A DNA stretch of 64,000 nucleotides from assembly GCA_958295735.1 (NCBI GenBank), contig OY282369.1:728161-792160 (forward strand), read 5' to 3'. The notes under the pieces were generated by a model that made no database searches, was not told the DNA's origin, and saw nothing but the letters and a program-made list of their open reading frames with translations. This document shows, one piece after another, positions 33,440 to 44,200 of the stretch. Numbering within the stretch: position 1 is the first letter of the stretch; every line of letters begins with the position of its first letter. Position numbers and translations under genes: made by a program. Origin of the DNA: an uncultured Candidatus Cenarchaeum sp. (GTDB lineage: Archaea > Thermoproteota > Nitrososphaeria > Nitrososphaerales > Nitrosopumilaceae).

Positions 33440-34171
33440 TCAGGCGGGGGCCGCCCCGTCCAGCCTGATCGACGGCGGCCTGTCCACCCAAGCCACCGCA
33501 TCGATGCGGACCAGCAGGTCCAGCAGTGCCCGGTCGGCGTCGAGCAGCACGAGGCAGAGGTTCTTCGCGATCAGCTCGTCGCGCACCGCGAGGCCCCTGC
33601 CGCGCGCCAGTCTGCGTATCAGGGCGAGCGCGGCGTCCAGCGAGTCGTCGCCGCGGTCGGGCCGCGTCCTCGCCAGGCTCACGACCAGCTGTTCCGCCGC
33701 GTTCCGTCCCGGGGGATGCGCGGCCAGTTGTTCCCCCATCCTGTCCCCCGCGCCGAACTCGGCGAACCCGCCTATGGCGTCCACGAAGTTCGCCGTCCTC
33801 CTCCCGGCTCTTTTCCGCAGATGCTCCCTGAGTTTTTCGAATCCCGCGTCGTCCGTGGCCACGATCCATTCCGCCTCCTCGCCCGGCGCGGATGCGATCG
33901 TGTCGCAGCCGGCCCTCTCGAGATCGCGGCGGAAGCGGCCGTCGTCCACGCGCTGGCGCGTCCTGATCTTGAAGACCAGCCTCTGATCGTACCCTTTGAA
34001 TTCCGGCATCGGCCTGTGGTTCTCGCCTATCCCGTCGAGGCGCGCCGCCTGGGATTCCGCGAACTCGCGGGGGTCCCGATCGGCATTCTTGTACCCGCGC
34101 CTCCGCGGGATCTTTCTCTGGAACGGCTCCCCGTACGGCTGGAGACCCAGGTGCTCAAAGTCGCCCGCCAC
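33440..34171 (-). CDS. Stand-alone N-terminal domain of an IetS-like subtilase (copy 2)
   Basis: 243-aa homologue of the protein at 32106-32816: RDPREFAESQAARLDGI, DQRLVFKIRT, CDTIA, EWIVATDDAGFEKLREHL, ending RIDAVAWVDRPPSIRLDGAAPA. Again the S8 peptidase domain is missing. GTG 34171 starts 2 bp after the AAA stop (TAG, two bases, GTG). Sequence around the stop (GGCGG-CCCCGCCTGA-CGCATCG) is still alignable to copy 1, so the truncation came before the duplication. The conserved spacing suggests the ATPase and this domain work as a pair. Role unknown; possible functions are an adaptor for the ATPase or an immunity remnant. Confidence 0.68.
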   Translation of the reverse strand: MAGDFEHLGLQPYGEPFQRKIPRRRGYKNADRDPREFAESQAARLDGIGENHRPMPEFKGYDQRLVFKIRTRQRVDDGRFRRDLERAGCDTIASAPGEEAEWIVATDDAGFEKLREHLRKRAGRRTANFVDAIGGFAEFGAGDRMGEQLAAHPPGRNAAEQLVVSLARTRPDRGDDSLDAALALIRRLARGRGLAVRDELIAKNLCLVLLDADRALLDLLVRIDAVAWVDRPPSIRLDGAAPA

Positions 34172-34173
34172 GC

Positions 34174-35025
34174 CTACTTCGACACCATGATTCCCTTCCT
34201 GTGCCCCTGTTCTTCCAATGCCCACAGCACGTCGCCCTCGGACACGGATGCGTGCCTGTCCATGACGCATTTCCGGAGGGCGTCCACGCAGACGGCCGCG
34301 ACGTCGGCCGCGGAGTATCCGGGCGTGCCCTCGGCGAACTCCGAGGCGTCCACGGCGTCGGACTTCATGGCGCCCATGTATTTTTCGAACAGTTCCGCGC
34401 GCTGCCGGGCGTCCGGCACGCCCAGCTTCACCACCTCGTCGAACCGCCTCCACACGGCCGCATCCAGCAGGCGGTGGTGGTTGGTGGCGGCGATCAGGAT
34501 GCTGTCCCCGCCGTATCCGTCCAGCATCTGCATGAAGTTGTTGACGACGCGCTTGATCTCCCCGTGCTCCTGCGGATCGGCGCGGTCCTTGCCTATCATG
34601 TCGAACTCGTCGAACAGGACCACGTAGCGGCCCTTTTCGACGAAATCGAAGACCTTCCTGAGGTTCGCCGCGGTCTCCCCCAGGAGGGGGGACACCAGCG
34701 CGTCGAACACGACGTGCACGAACGGGCATCCCATGGCGCTGCCGATGATCTTGGCGCTGAGCGTCTTGCCGGTGCCGGGCTCGCCGCAGAGCAGGATCTT
34801 CTGCTTCGGCGCCAGGCCGTGCCGCCTCAGCCTCTTCGCGCTCCTGTTCTCCGCCACGATGCGCGACAGCCTCTGCCGCGTCTTCCCGTCCACCACGATG
34901 TCGTCGAAGGTGTAGCGCTCTTTGGTCATCCTCAGGAGCGGGATCCCCCTCTCGCTGTCGGCGGGTATCGCGACGTCCTTTCGTGGCTCTACCTCGATGC
35001 CGCGCCTGTTGATCGGCATGTCCAT
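34174..35025 (-). CDS. IetA-like AAA ATPase
   Basis: 283-aa AAA ATPase. N-terminal region with IPLLRMTKERYTFDDIVV, Walker A GEPGTGKT from residue 81, Walker B VVLFDEFD (Asp139), AATNHHRLLDAAVWRRFDE (sensor 1 and arginine fingers), and a C-terminal lid PGYSAADVAAVCVDAL. Such ATPases pair with S8 peptidases in IetAS addiction/antiphage systems. ATG 35025 lies about 29 bp after a TATA-like element; the longer frame to 35175 runs through that promoter and is not real. The truncated subtilase-like gene follows 2 bp after its stop. All ATPase motifs are intact, so it should be active. Confidence 0.85.
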   Translation of the reverse strand: MDMPINRRGIEVEPRKDVAIPADSERGIPLLRMTKERYTFDDIVVDGKTRQRLSRIVAENRSAKRLRRHGLAPKQKILLCGEPGTGKTLSAKIIGSAMGCPFVHVVFDALVSPLLGETAANLRKVFDFVEKGRYVVLFDEFDMIGKDRADPQEHGEIKRVVNNFMQMLDGYGGDSILIAATNHHRLLDAAVWRRFDEVVKLGVPDARQRAELFEKYMGAMKSDAVDASEFAEGTPGYSAADVAAVCVDALRKCVMDRHASVSEGDVLWALEEQGHRKGIMVSK

Positions 35026-35050
35026 GCTCGGGCGTGCCGCCCCTTTGCCG

Positions 35051-35057
35051 TTATAAC
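35051..35057 (-). promoter_or_regulatory. TATA-like promoter of the AAA/truncated-subtilase pair
   Basis: GTTATAA on the minus strand about 29 bp before ATG 35025. Confidence 0.5.
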
Positions 35058-35212
35058 GCTTATCCGCGATCCCGCGCGCGGGGCCGGCCGCCCCTTCCGC
35101 CCGGCGCGAGCCGTGAAAGGCGTTTTCGCGCCCGCGGCCGGCGGGCGCGCGGCCCGGTACGATCCCGCCGCGCACGCCCTGATGCCCCGCCGCCGCTACC
35201 GCTTGGAAGCGC

Positions 35213-38200
35213 CTAGCCGCAGTGGGCCGCGTACACCACGAACTGCACGATGCCGTCCCCGCCCGGCGACCCGCCCGGCGGCGCGTCCTGCAGGTTGAGC
35301 CTGAACCGGACGTCGGCCGAGCCTCCAGGCGCGAGGCCCGAGGCGACCGCCATGCCCTGTTCCAGCGGCGCGAATGCGCCGCCCCGCGCCGCAGCCACCT
35401 CGGTGGCCCCCGCCGGCAACGCGGCGGCGCCCACTCCCGAGGCGCCGTCCGGCGGGCCCCACGCGGTCGCGTTCACCGTGACGCGGAGCAGGTCGCCGCT
35501 CCCCTCGTTGCGCACCGACTGGACGAGCTCCCCCGACGCGCCCCCGCGCCGCACGCCGCCGAAGTCCATCACGTGCTCTGATATGGAAGCGCCGCACGCC
35601 GCGGCCCCGCCTTCCAGCACTGCTACCTTTTCCGCCCCCCCGCCGGGCAGCGCGCGCCACATCCCGTACGAGAACGGCCCCTCCGGATCGCCGTCCGGAT
35701 CGAGGCGCGGCGCGCCCAGGGCCCAGTCCCCCGCAACCGCCCCCGCCGCGGCCCGCTCCACCGCGGCGGGCGCGGGGCCCTGCATGGCGAGCGACCTGGC
35801 GGCCAGGAATACCGCGTCGCGCGCGGCGTACGCGTACGCGAGCCCCGCTTCCGCCGGCAGCGCGGGGGAGCGGGGCGGCGGGGACGGCGCGTGCTGCGGC
35901 CCGCTACTCCCGTTCCCGAGGGCCGCGGCGAGCCGTGTATTCGCGGCGTTGGGGGGCGCGTCCAGCGCCAGCGAGACCAGCCCCACGGACCCCGCGAATT
36001 TGGCGGCGTCGGGGCCGGCCTCCTCCCCCGACGAGGCCTGGGCCGCGGCATCCGGCACGTACCACTTTACGCGCCCCAGCATCGGGGCGTCGCGCGCGGC
36101 CTCCGCCAGGCCGGCGAACTGCGCGTCCGTCCCCGCGAACAGCACCGCGAGCCGCGACTCGCCGTGTTCCGCGGCGGCGCGCACCAGCATCTCCTGCGCC
36201 GCCCGCGCCGCGCCGGCCGGCCCCGCGGCGCCCTCCCCGATCACCACGGCATCGGCGAACCGCCCCCCCGACACCGCGGCAAAGTCGCCCCGCACGCGGT
36301 CGGCCATCCAGCGCGAATACGCGTCGCCGCCCAGTATCGGGACGACCAGCGCCGCCCCGCCGCGCTGGACGGCGTCGGCCGCCGGCGCGGAGGCGGCGCC
36401 GGAATGGGGCACGAGCCGGAATATCCCGTCCCGGGCGGCCAGCGCGGGATCCACCGAGGCGGGGGATATCAGCGCGAGGCCGTGCTCCGCCGCGTGCGGG
36501 GCCATCGCGGACAGCGCCGCCGACGAGGACGGCCCCACGTACGCGGAGGGCCCGCTCCCCGCCCCCGCGGCGTGCCCGGCGCCGAAGAGCAGGCCGCCGC
36601 GCCGCACTATCAAGGAGCGCCTCTCCTCCATGTCGCCGCCGGACGAGGCGTTGTGGTCCACCCACGCGCGCTCGCCCTCGCCCGGCAGCCTGGCGAGCGC
36701 GGCAGCGTCGGGGACGAACGGCGCCGGGCCGCCGGCCAATACGGTCCCGTTCGCGTCCAGCACGAACGGGCGGTGGCCGCGCCCGGCGCCCAGCCCGTCG
36801 ACGGCGCCCGGCTCGCCGCCGGCGGCATCGTAGGCCCGCACCGCGGCCGCTACCGAGCGGTTCAGGACGGGCCCCCAGTACGCGTCGTCGGCGCCGCGGT
36901 GGAGGCCCTCCAGCGCGGCCAGCGGGGAGGCCAGCCTGACGTCCGCCACGGCCAGCTCCACGGAGGCGGCAGCGGTGCCGTTCGCGGCGCTGCCGTTCAC
37001 GGTGCCGTTCCCCAGCAGCGCGGAATTGTAGTCCCGCGCCGCGATTCGGGCCGCCGCCAGCATTCCGCCGGCCGGCCCGTCCAGCCCCGGCAGGTCCGTG
37101 AGCGACGCCAGCACCCCCACCAGCCCCGGGCCGCCGCCCGGGGCGGCGGGGCGCCACGCCACGGCGCCGCCGTCGCCGGCCCGGAAGCGCGAGTCGTCCG
37201 GCTCGTAGCCCGGATAGTAGTTGGCCCGCGCGTCCAGCACCCCGGGCGCCTCCGTCGCCACTATATCGGCGGAGGGGGCCGCCGGCCCGTGCAGCACGTT
37301 GTGGTTGAACCTCACCGCCGCGGCCGGCGCGCCGCCCGGCGCGTGCTCCAGCAGGAAGGCCGGCCCCTGCGGCAGGTGCACGCGGTTTCCCGTTGCCGCG
37401 ACGCCCGGCCCCGCCGCCTGCACTGTTATGGCTGCCGGCGCCGGCGAGTTGAATATTGCGTTGCCGGATATCCGGACGTCCCTGGCCCCCTCCACGGACA
37501 CGGCCGGCCCGCGCAGGTCCTCCATGTGGTTGCGCTCTATCGCGGTGCCGCGCGCCCCCGCCAGCACGATCCCCGCCGAGGCGGGGCCGAAGATATGGTT
37601 GGACAGTACGGCGGAGTCCCATATCGGCACCGTGCTCCTGACGGCCGCCGCGCCGGAGGGGGCCCGCCACTCGAACGTGCTGCCGGTCACGGCGAGCCCG
37701 CCCGCGGGGGCGCCCCTCACGAGCACCGCGTCGGCGCACGTGTCCTCGAACCGGCCGTCCCTTACCGCGACGGGGCCGCCTGCCGCCGACCGCACCGTGA
37801 CGGCGCCCGAGCCGTCCGGCATGCAGTCCGTGCCGACGAACGCGAGGCCCTCCAGCACGACGGCCCCCGCGCCCGCCGCGCTCACCACCATCCGGGAGGC
37901 GCCGGCGAACACGGCCCCCCCTTCCGACTCGGCCCTGACCGTCATGGGCCTGCCCACCGCCACGGTGGAGTTCCCGTACACGCCGTCCGGGATCACCGCG
38001 GTGCCGCCCGCCGGCGTGGAGGCGACTATGGCCTCGGGGCTGCCGGGATCGGGCGGGGGGCCCGGCGGCAACGTGGGAGGCGGGGGAGGCGGGGGAGGCG
38101 GGGGAGGCGGGGGCCTGGAGCCGTCCCTGCGCGGCTCCACGACGTACGCCCCGTCCCCCTCGGCCGGCACCGCGTATACGGGGCCCCCGCGGGGCGTGGC

Positions 38201-41200
38201 CGCCACGTCCCGCAGGCCGCCGGCCAGCGGCACTGTAGCGATGCGCCTGTCCAGCGCGGTATCGTACGCCACGAGCTCCGCGTCCGTTACGGCGTAGAGC
38301 GCCCCTCCCGGCGCGTCCAGCGACAGGGCGCGCGGCTCCCCCTCCAGGCGGTCCAGGCGGTACAGCAGGGCGGGGATCCCGGCCTCCCGCCCCGGTTCCG
38401 GGCCGACGCCGTAGACGGACACCGTGCCGTTCCCGTACAGGACGTACAGCTTTTCCCGGATCCCGTCCAGCTCCATGCCTATGGCAGGGGAGGGGGGATC
38501 CGCACCGGGCGGGTCCTCCAGCGCGCCCAAGAGGGTGTAGTTCGGGGTCGTCCCCGCGGGGCCCGGCGCCGCGAACGAGAGCGCCAGCACGCCGCGGCGG
38601 GGCGGGGGATCGCCGGCCCCCGATGCGTTCCCCCACGAGGCGGCCGCGTACGCCGTGGTGCTGTCCCCGGAGACAGCCATCGCCGTCGGCCGCCACGCGT
38701 GGTCGGTATACCGGTATTCCCCCGGCCCCGCGCCGAGGCCCGGCGCCCGCGCGCCCGCGGCATCCGCGGACAGTATGACGCCCTCTGACGGGAGCGGGCC
38801 GGGCCCCCGTAGCGACAGGCCCACGTACGCCGTCCCGTTAATAGCGCGCACGAAGGCGTCCGTCGCGTTGCGCAGCCGCTCCCCGGACGAGCCCGTCCAC
38901 TCCAGGGGGACGGGGGCGCCGGCGCCCCGCTCCAGATCCGCCGCAGTATAGTTGACCCCGTGCCCCGCGCCGCGCAGCGCCACGTGTATAGCTCCCGTGC
39001 TCCCGTCCGCGTCCATGCCCAGCATCCTGACGGCGCCCCCTTCGCCCAGCCGCGCGCGCGCGATCTCCGCGTGGCCGCCGCTCGCGTTGTACGCTATGAC
39101 CTCGGCCGCCCCGGCGGCCTCCCCGGGAAGGAGGGAGGCCGGCTCCCTGGCCGCCCACACTATCTGCGAGCCCGCGGCGTCCCTGCCGACCCCCGCCATG
39201 GTGCCGCCGGGGCCCGAGCCGGCCAGCCTGCCCGGCATCACTTCGTACCCGCACGCGTGGGCGAGCGGCGCGCAGGGCCCCTCGGCAGGAACCTGGCCGG
39301 GCGGCGCCGAGACGGCGCCGAACGCCCCGAGGCCGTACGAGTGCACGGCCTTGCCGGCGGGGCCGCCCGGCCCCGCCGCGTCTATGGCGCACGCGCCCGA
39401 GCCGCCCAGCTGCGCCGCTGCCGCGGCCGCCGAGTCCTCCGCGCACGTGGCGTTGACGAGCCGGACCGTCCCGGCCCGGTCCATCCGGAACGCTTCCATT
39501 CCCGACGCGTTGGGCAGGAATATCCGGGCGGGCCTGTCCAGCGACACGTCGCTGCCGGGATCGCCGATCTCCGTTACGGCGCCCACGGGGCCGCCCCCTA
39601 TCACGGACCTGTCCTGCGGGAAGCGGCCGGCCGGCCCCACGTATATGACCTCGCCGTCCGGCAGGCCGCCGAATGCCGTTCCCGCCTGGAACCGCGCCGA
39701 GGCCTGCGGCGAGCGCACCTCCAGGCCGTACGCGAGCCGCGCCTCGCCGCTGCCGCCGTCCAGCCCCGAAAGGTCGACGCGCGGGGCGGCGCCCGTTATG
39801 ACGCGGGCGAACGAGTCCGGCGTCAGCCTCACCGGCTCGGCGCCCTCCGCCTCCACCTCGGAGGCGCCGGGGGCCACCGGCAGGCCGGCCCTGCCCGGAT
39901 TGGCGTTGCCCGACGCGTCCTCGAACGAGCCGGGCGCGGCATCCAGCGCCCCGCCCCGCCCGGCGGCGAATGCCGGCCCGTCCAGGACGAGCAGCCGCGA
40001 GGACTGGCCGTCCCGCCCCAGCACCCTTTCCACCGCGGCCGTGAGCGGCGCGTCCCCGTCCCGGGGGACGAGCAGCCCCCCAAAGCCGGCCGCATCCACC
40101 CCGCGCACGGGCTCGCTGAACCGCACGTATACGGACGAGGTCCCCGCGGCCGCCGCCCGCACGACGAGGGGCGCCTGCCCGTCCCGCGCTTTTATTCCCG
40201 CGGCCCCCGCGAACTCCCACATCCCGACCCCGTCGGCCGCCGCCGTCCTGTGCGGGGAGGCATCGAGGCGCGCCCCCGCGTCGGGGGCGGCCGGCGGCCC
40301 GCCGAACCTTACCTCGTGGAGCGCGCCGCCCGGCGGCTGCGGCTGCGGCAGGGCCGTCCCCGCCACCGCCCTGGGGCCCCCGGGCTCCAGCACCAGCCCC
40401 GAATAGGAGGCGTTCCCCGGCGCGGGCCCGTCGTACCATACCCGCAGGGCGTCCGGGCCCGACACGGCGGCGCCCGACACCGAGACGGCGCCCACCGGCT
40501 CTATGATCGTCCCCCCCGCATCCGTCATCACGAGCACCCGGCCGTCGGGGGCCGCCGCGATGCCCGTCACGTTGCCGTCCACGCGGACGGAGCCGGCGGC
40601 CTCCTTCGCCCCGCCCGGAAAGGCCGCGTCGTACGCGTCCATGCTGCGCGGGCCGGCCGCGTACAGCACCCCGCGCTCCCCGTCCAGGGCCATGCCCGCA
40701 TACCGGACCCCGCCGTCCAGCACTACGGCGCCCTCGTATGCGGGCGCCGAGATGCCGCCCCGCGGCGCCATCGCGTACGAGACGATGCTCCCGTTCCCGT
40801 ACAGCACGTGCAGCCTCCCCCGCTCGTGGTCGAGCTCCATGCCCCGCGCCAGGAACGATCCCGGGTCCGGCGCGCCCGGCCCCGCGCCGTCGTGGGGCCC
40901 CTGCACGTTTAGGGTGTGCACCCTCGTGTAGTTCGGCGTGAACCGGCCTTCACCGTCCAAGAACGAGACCGTGTGTATCCCGTACGCGTTGGGGCGCCCG
41001 TGCTGTACGGCGGCATCCGCCCCGGCGTGCGCGGAGCCGGCCACGTGCAGCACAGAGCCGTTGGCCGCCATCGCCGTCGGCTGCCACGCCTCCGTACGGT
41101 ACGAGTACGGCGCGCCGCCCCCGCCGAGTTCGGCCAGCAGTGCGGCCGGCGACGCGTACGCGCGCAGCAGCTCGTCCCGTACGGTGTCCACGGCCAGTAT

Positions 41201-44200
41201 GGTCCCCCTGTCGGGATATTCCGCGGCGCCGGCCGGGGCCCCCGTCCCCACGTACGCCCTGCCGCCGGCGGCGTCCAGCTCCACGTCCATGCGGCCCAGC
41301 GAGGCCGGCTCGTCCCCCTCCCAGTCCACGAACCGCAGCGGGACCTGCGAGGAGATCGCGCCCGTCGCCGGCTGCACGGACACCAGCGCGCTCCCCAGGA
41401 CGGATGGCGCGGCCCCCGGCAGGTACTCCGTGACCACCATATACGCCTCCCCCGTCCGCCCGTCCACCTCCACGTCCGAGTCTATCCGCGTGGACCCCTT
41501 CCCCGCCGAGGCCGGGCCGGGCTCGAACGTTATGGCGCGCAGCAGGGAGCCGGCGTGGTCGAACACCAGCAGCTCCGCCGCCCCCGGCGCGCCGGGCGGG
41601 GCGGGGCGGCCCGCCGCGAACGAGAGGCCCCTGGCCTGGTCCGCCGCGATCGCGCCGCCGGCAACGTCCGCGCCGAACCGCGCCGCGGCCGCGTACCTGC
41701 AGCCGGCCGGCGGCGCGGGGCACGTGCCCGGCACTTTGGCATCCGGCGGCGGCACCACGTCCAGCTCCTCCCGGAACTCCCCCGCCGGGTTGCCAGCGGC
41801 GTCGGCCAGCGCCGGCGGGCCCCCCGCCGCGAACGCGAGGAACATCCCCGACGCGCCCCTGTGGCCCGGCGGCAGCGGCGGCAGCCCCGAGGCCGCCGCG
41901 CGCAGCTGGGCGAGCTGGCCGCCGGTCAGTTCCAGCACCACGACGTCCGAGCTGGTCGCGGGCGGGGCGGCCGCGCCGGCCAGGCTCACGTTGCCGCCCG
42001 CGGCCGGCTCCACGGCCATCCTGGAGGCATCGACGGAGGCGCCGTCCGCGTGCTCGTCCAGGTACAGCGTCACCGTCCCCGCCCGCAGGTCGAGGACGGG
42101 GGCGGCGCCCTCCAGCGGCAGGGGGCCGCGCGTGTCCGGCTCCACCGCGGGCCCGTACCCACGTATTCCCGCGAACGCGTTCCCCGACGGGTCGCCCGCC
42201 GCGGCGCCGCTCGCGTTGATCGCCAAGCCGCCCGCCTGCAGCGGCAGCAGCGCCCTCCGCTGCCACTCGGCCAGCCCCAAGTGCAGTATCCCCGGCTCCG
42301 GCTGCGAGGCGGAGGCCGGCGCGGGCGGCCGGACGGCCGCGGCGGGATCCGGGCCGTGGCCGCCCAGCCTTACCGCGATGCCGCCGCCGGGGGCGCCCAC
42401 CGCGATCCCGGAGAGGTCCAGCGAGGCGAGGTCCATCTGCTCCGTGAAGTTGAGCGCCAGGCGCGCCGGGGCGGCCAGGGACAGCACGGAGGCGCCGGCC
42501 AGCTCGGGCGGCGCGCGGTCGTCCGTTACGGTGGGAACTGCCCCGCCCAGCCCCGCGAACGGGTTGCCGGACTGGTCCGCGGCCGCCCCCGCCGCCGCGT
42601 CCACCCGCAGCCCCTCCCCGCCGAGCCGGGCGGCCGCGACGTCGCGGTGCTGCGCCCTCGTGAGATGCATCACGAGGGCGGTGTCCAGGTGGCCGCCGGC
42701 CTCCGGGGGGGAGACCGCGGCGCCCGCCAGGCCCACCACCGCCCCCCCGGGGACGGCCCGCACCGAGAACCCCGCGGGATCGGCGGCGGTCACGTTCACG
42801 AACTCGTCGAACTCCAGCGTTACGGTGGCGGCCCCGAGGTCCAGATCCGGCGTCGGATCGGCCAGCGCGGGGGGCGCCGAGTCGCCGGCCACGTCCAGTT
42901 CCGCGTGGCCGCCGGCGTAGTAGTTCCCCGACAGGTCCTTCACCGCCGCGCCGCCCACCTCCAGCCGCGGCGCGCGGCCCGAGTCCAGCGCCGCCAGGTA
43001 GTCGTACACCATGAACTGGCGCCGCTCCCCGGACAGCACTATGCTGAGCAGCCCCGGCTCGGGCTGCGAGGCCGAGGCCGCGTCCCGCAGGTCCTCGGGG
43101 TACCCGGTCAGGTCCACGGCGATCCCGCGCAGGTCGACCGCGCCCGCGTCTATCCGCTCCGTGAACCGCACGTCGAGGATGCCGGCCGACAGGTCCAGGC
43201 GCGGCGGCATATCTGCCAGCTCCGGCGGCTCCCCCTCCGCCACGAACAGGCTCGCGTTGGAGATCCCCGCGAAGGCGTTCCCCGACAGGTCCGCGACCGC
43301 GCCGGGATCCACGCTCACGCGGGCGGGGCCCGCGCGCGCGTGGAGGTCGGCTATCCTGGAGGCGACCGCCGGGTCCGTTATGGTCACGTTCAGCAAGTCC
43401 GTGTCGGAAGGGGGGACGGATGCGGACGAGGGCGAAAGCACGGTGGCGTTCCCGCCGGACGCGTTGGACACGGATATCCCCGACAGGACGACCGCGCCCG
43501 CATCCACGCGCTCCGAGAACCTCAGCTCCAGCGTGCCCGTGCCCGTGTCGAGCGCGGGCCCGCGGGGGCCCGCGAGGACCGGCGCCGCCCCGTCCGGGAC
43601 GACCTCGAGCGTCACGTTCGAGGCGCCCCCGAACGCGTTCCCCGACGCGTCGCTCGCGGCGCCGGCCCCAATGTCGGCCGCCAGCTGCCCCGGCGAGCCG
43701 GCGAGCGCGGCGTGCTGCCCCGGCCCGAGCCGCACCCTGACGAGCCCCGCCGACGGCTGCCGCGCCTCGGCGTCCGGTTCCAGCGTCGCGGCCGCCGTGC
43801 CGTTCGCGTGCCGCACCGTCACCAGCGACGGGTCGAGCGTCCCGAGATCGACGGCCTCCGCGAAGCGGATTTCCAGCACGGCCGCCCCCAGGTCCAGGCG
43901 CCCCCCCTCCGCGGCCGCCCCCGGGAACGCCGAGTCCGGCGCCGCCGCGACGCGGGCCGCCGCGCTCCCCGCGTAACGGTTCCCCGTGAGATCCTCGACG
44001 GCCGTCCCGGATATCGAGGCGGACAGCGCGTCCCCGTACGCCGCGTGCGCGGCCGCCGCGGCGCGGTGCTGCTCCGCCGTGAGGCGCAGCACGGCGGCCC
44101 CGCCGGGCCCGGCCGCGGCGGACGCGCCCGCCAGCCCGACCCGCCCTTCCTGGACGCCCCCCGCCCCCAGCGAGATCCCGGAGGGGTCGGCGGCCACGGG

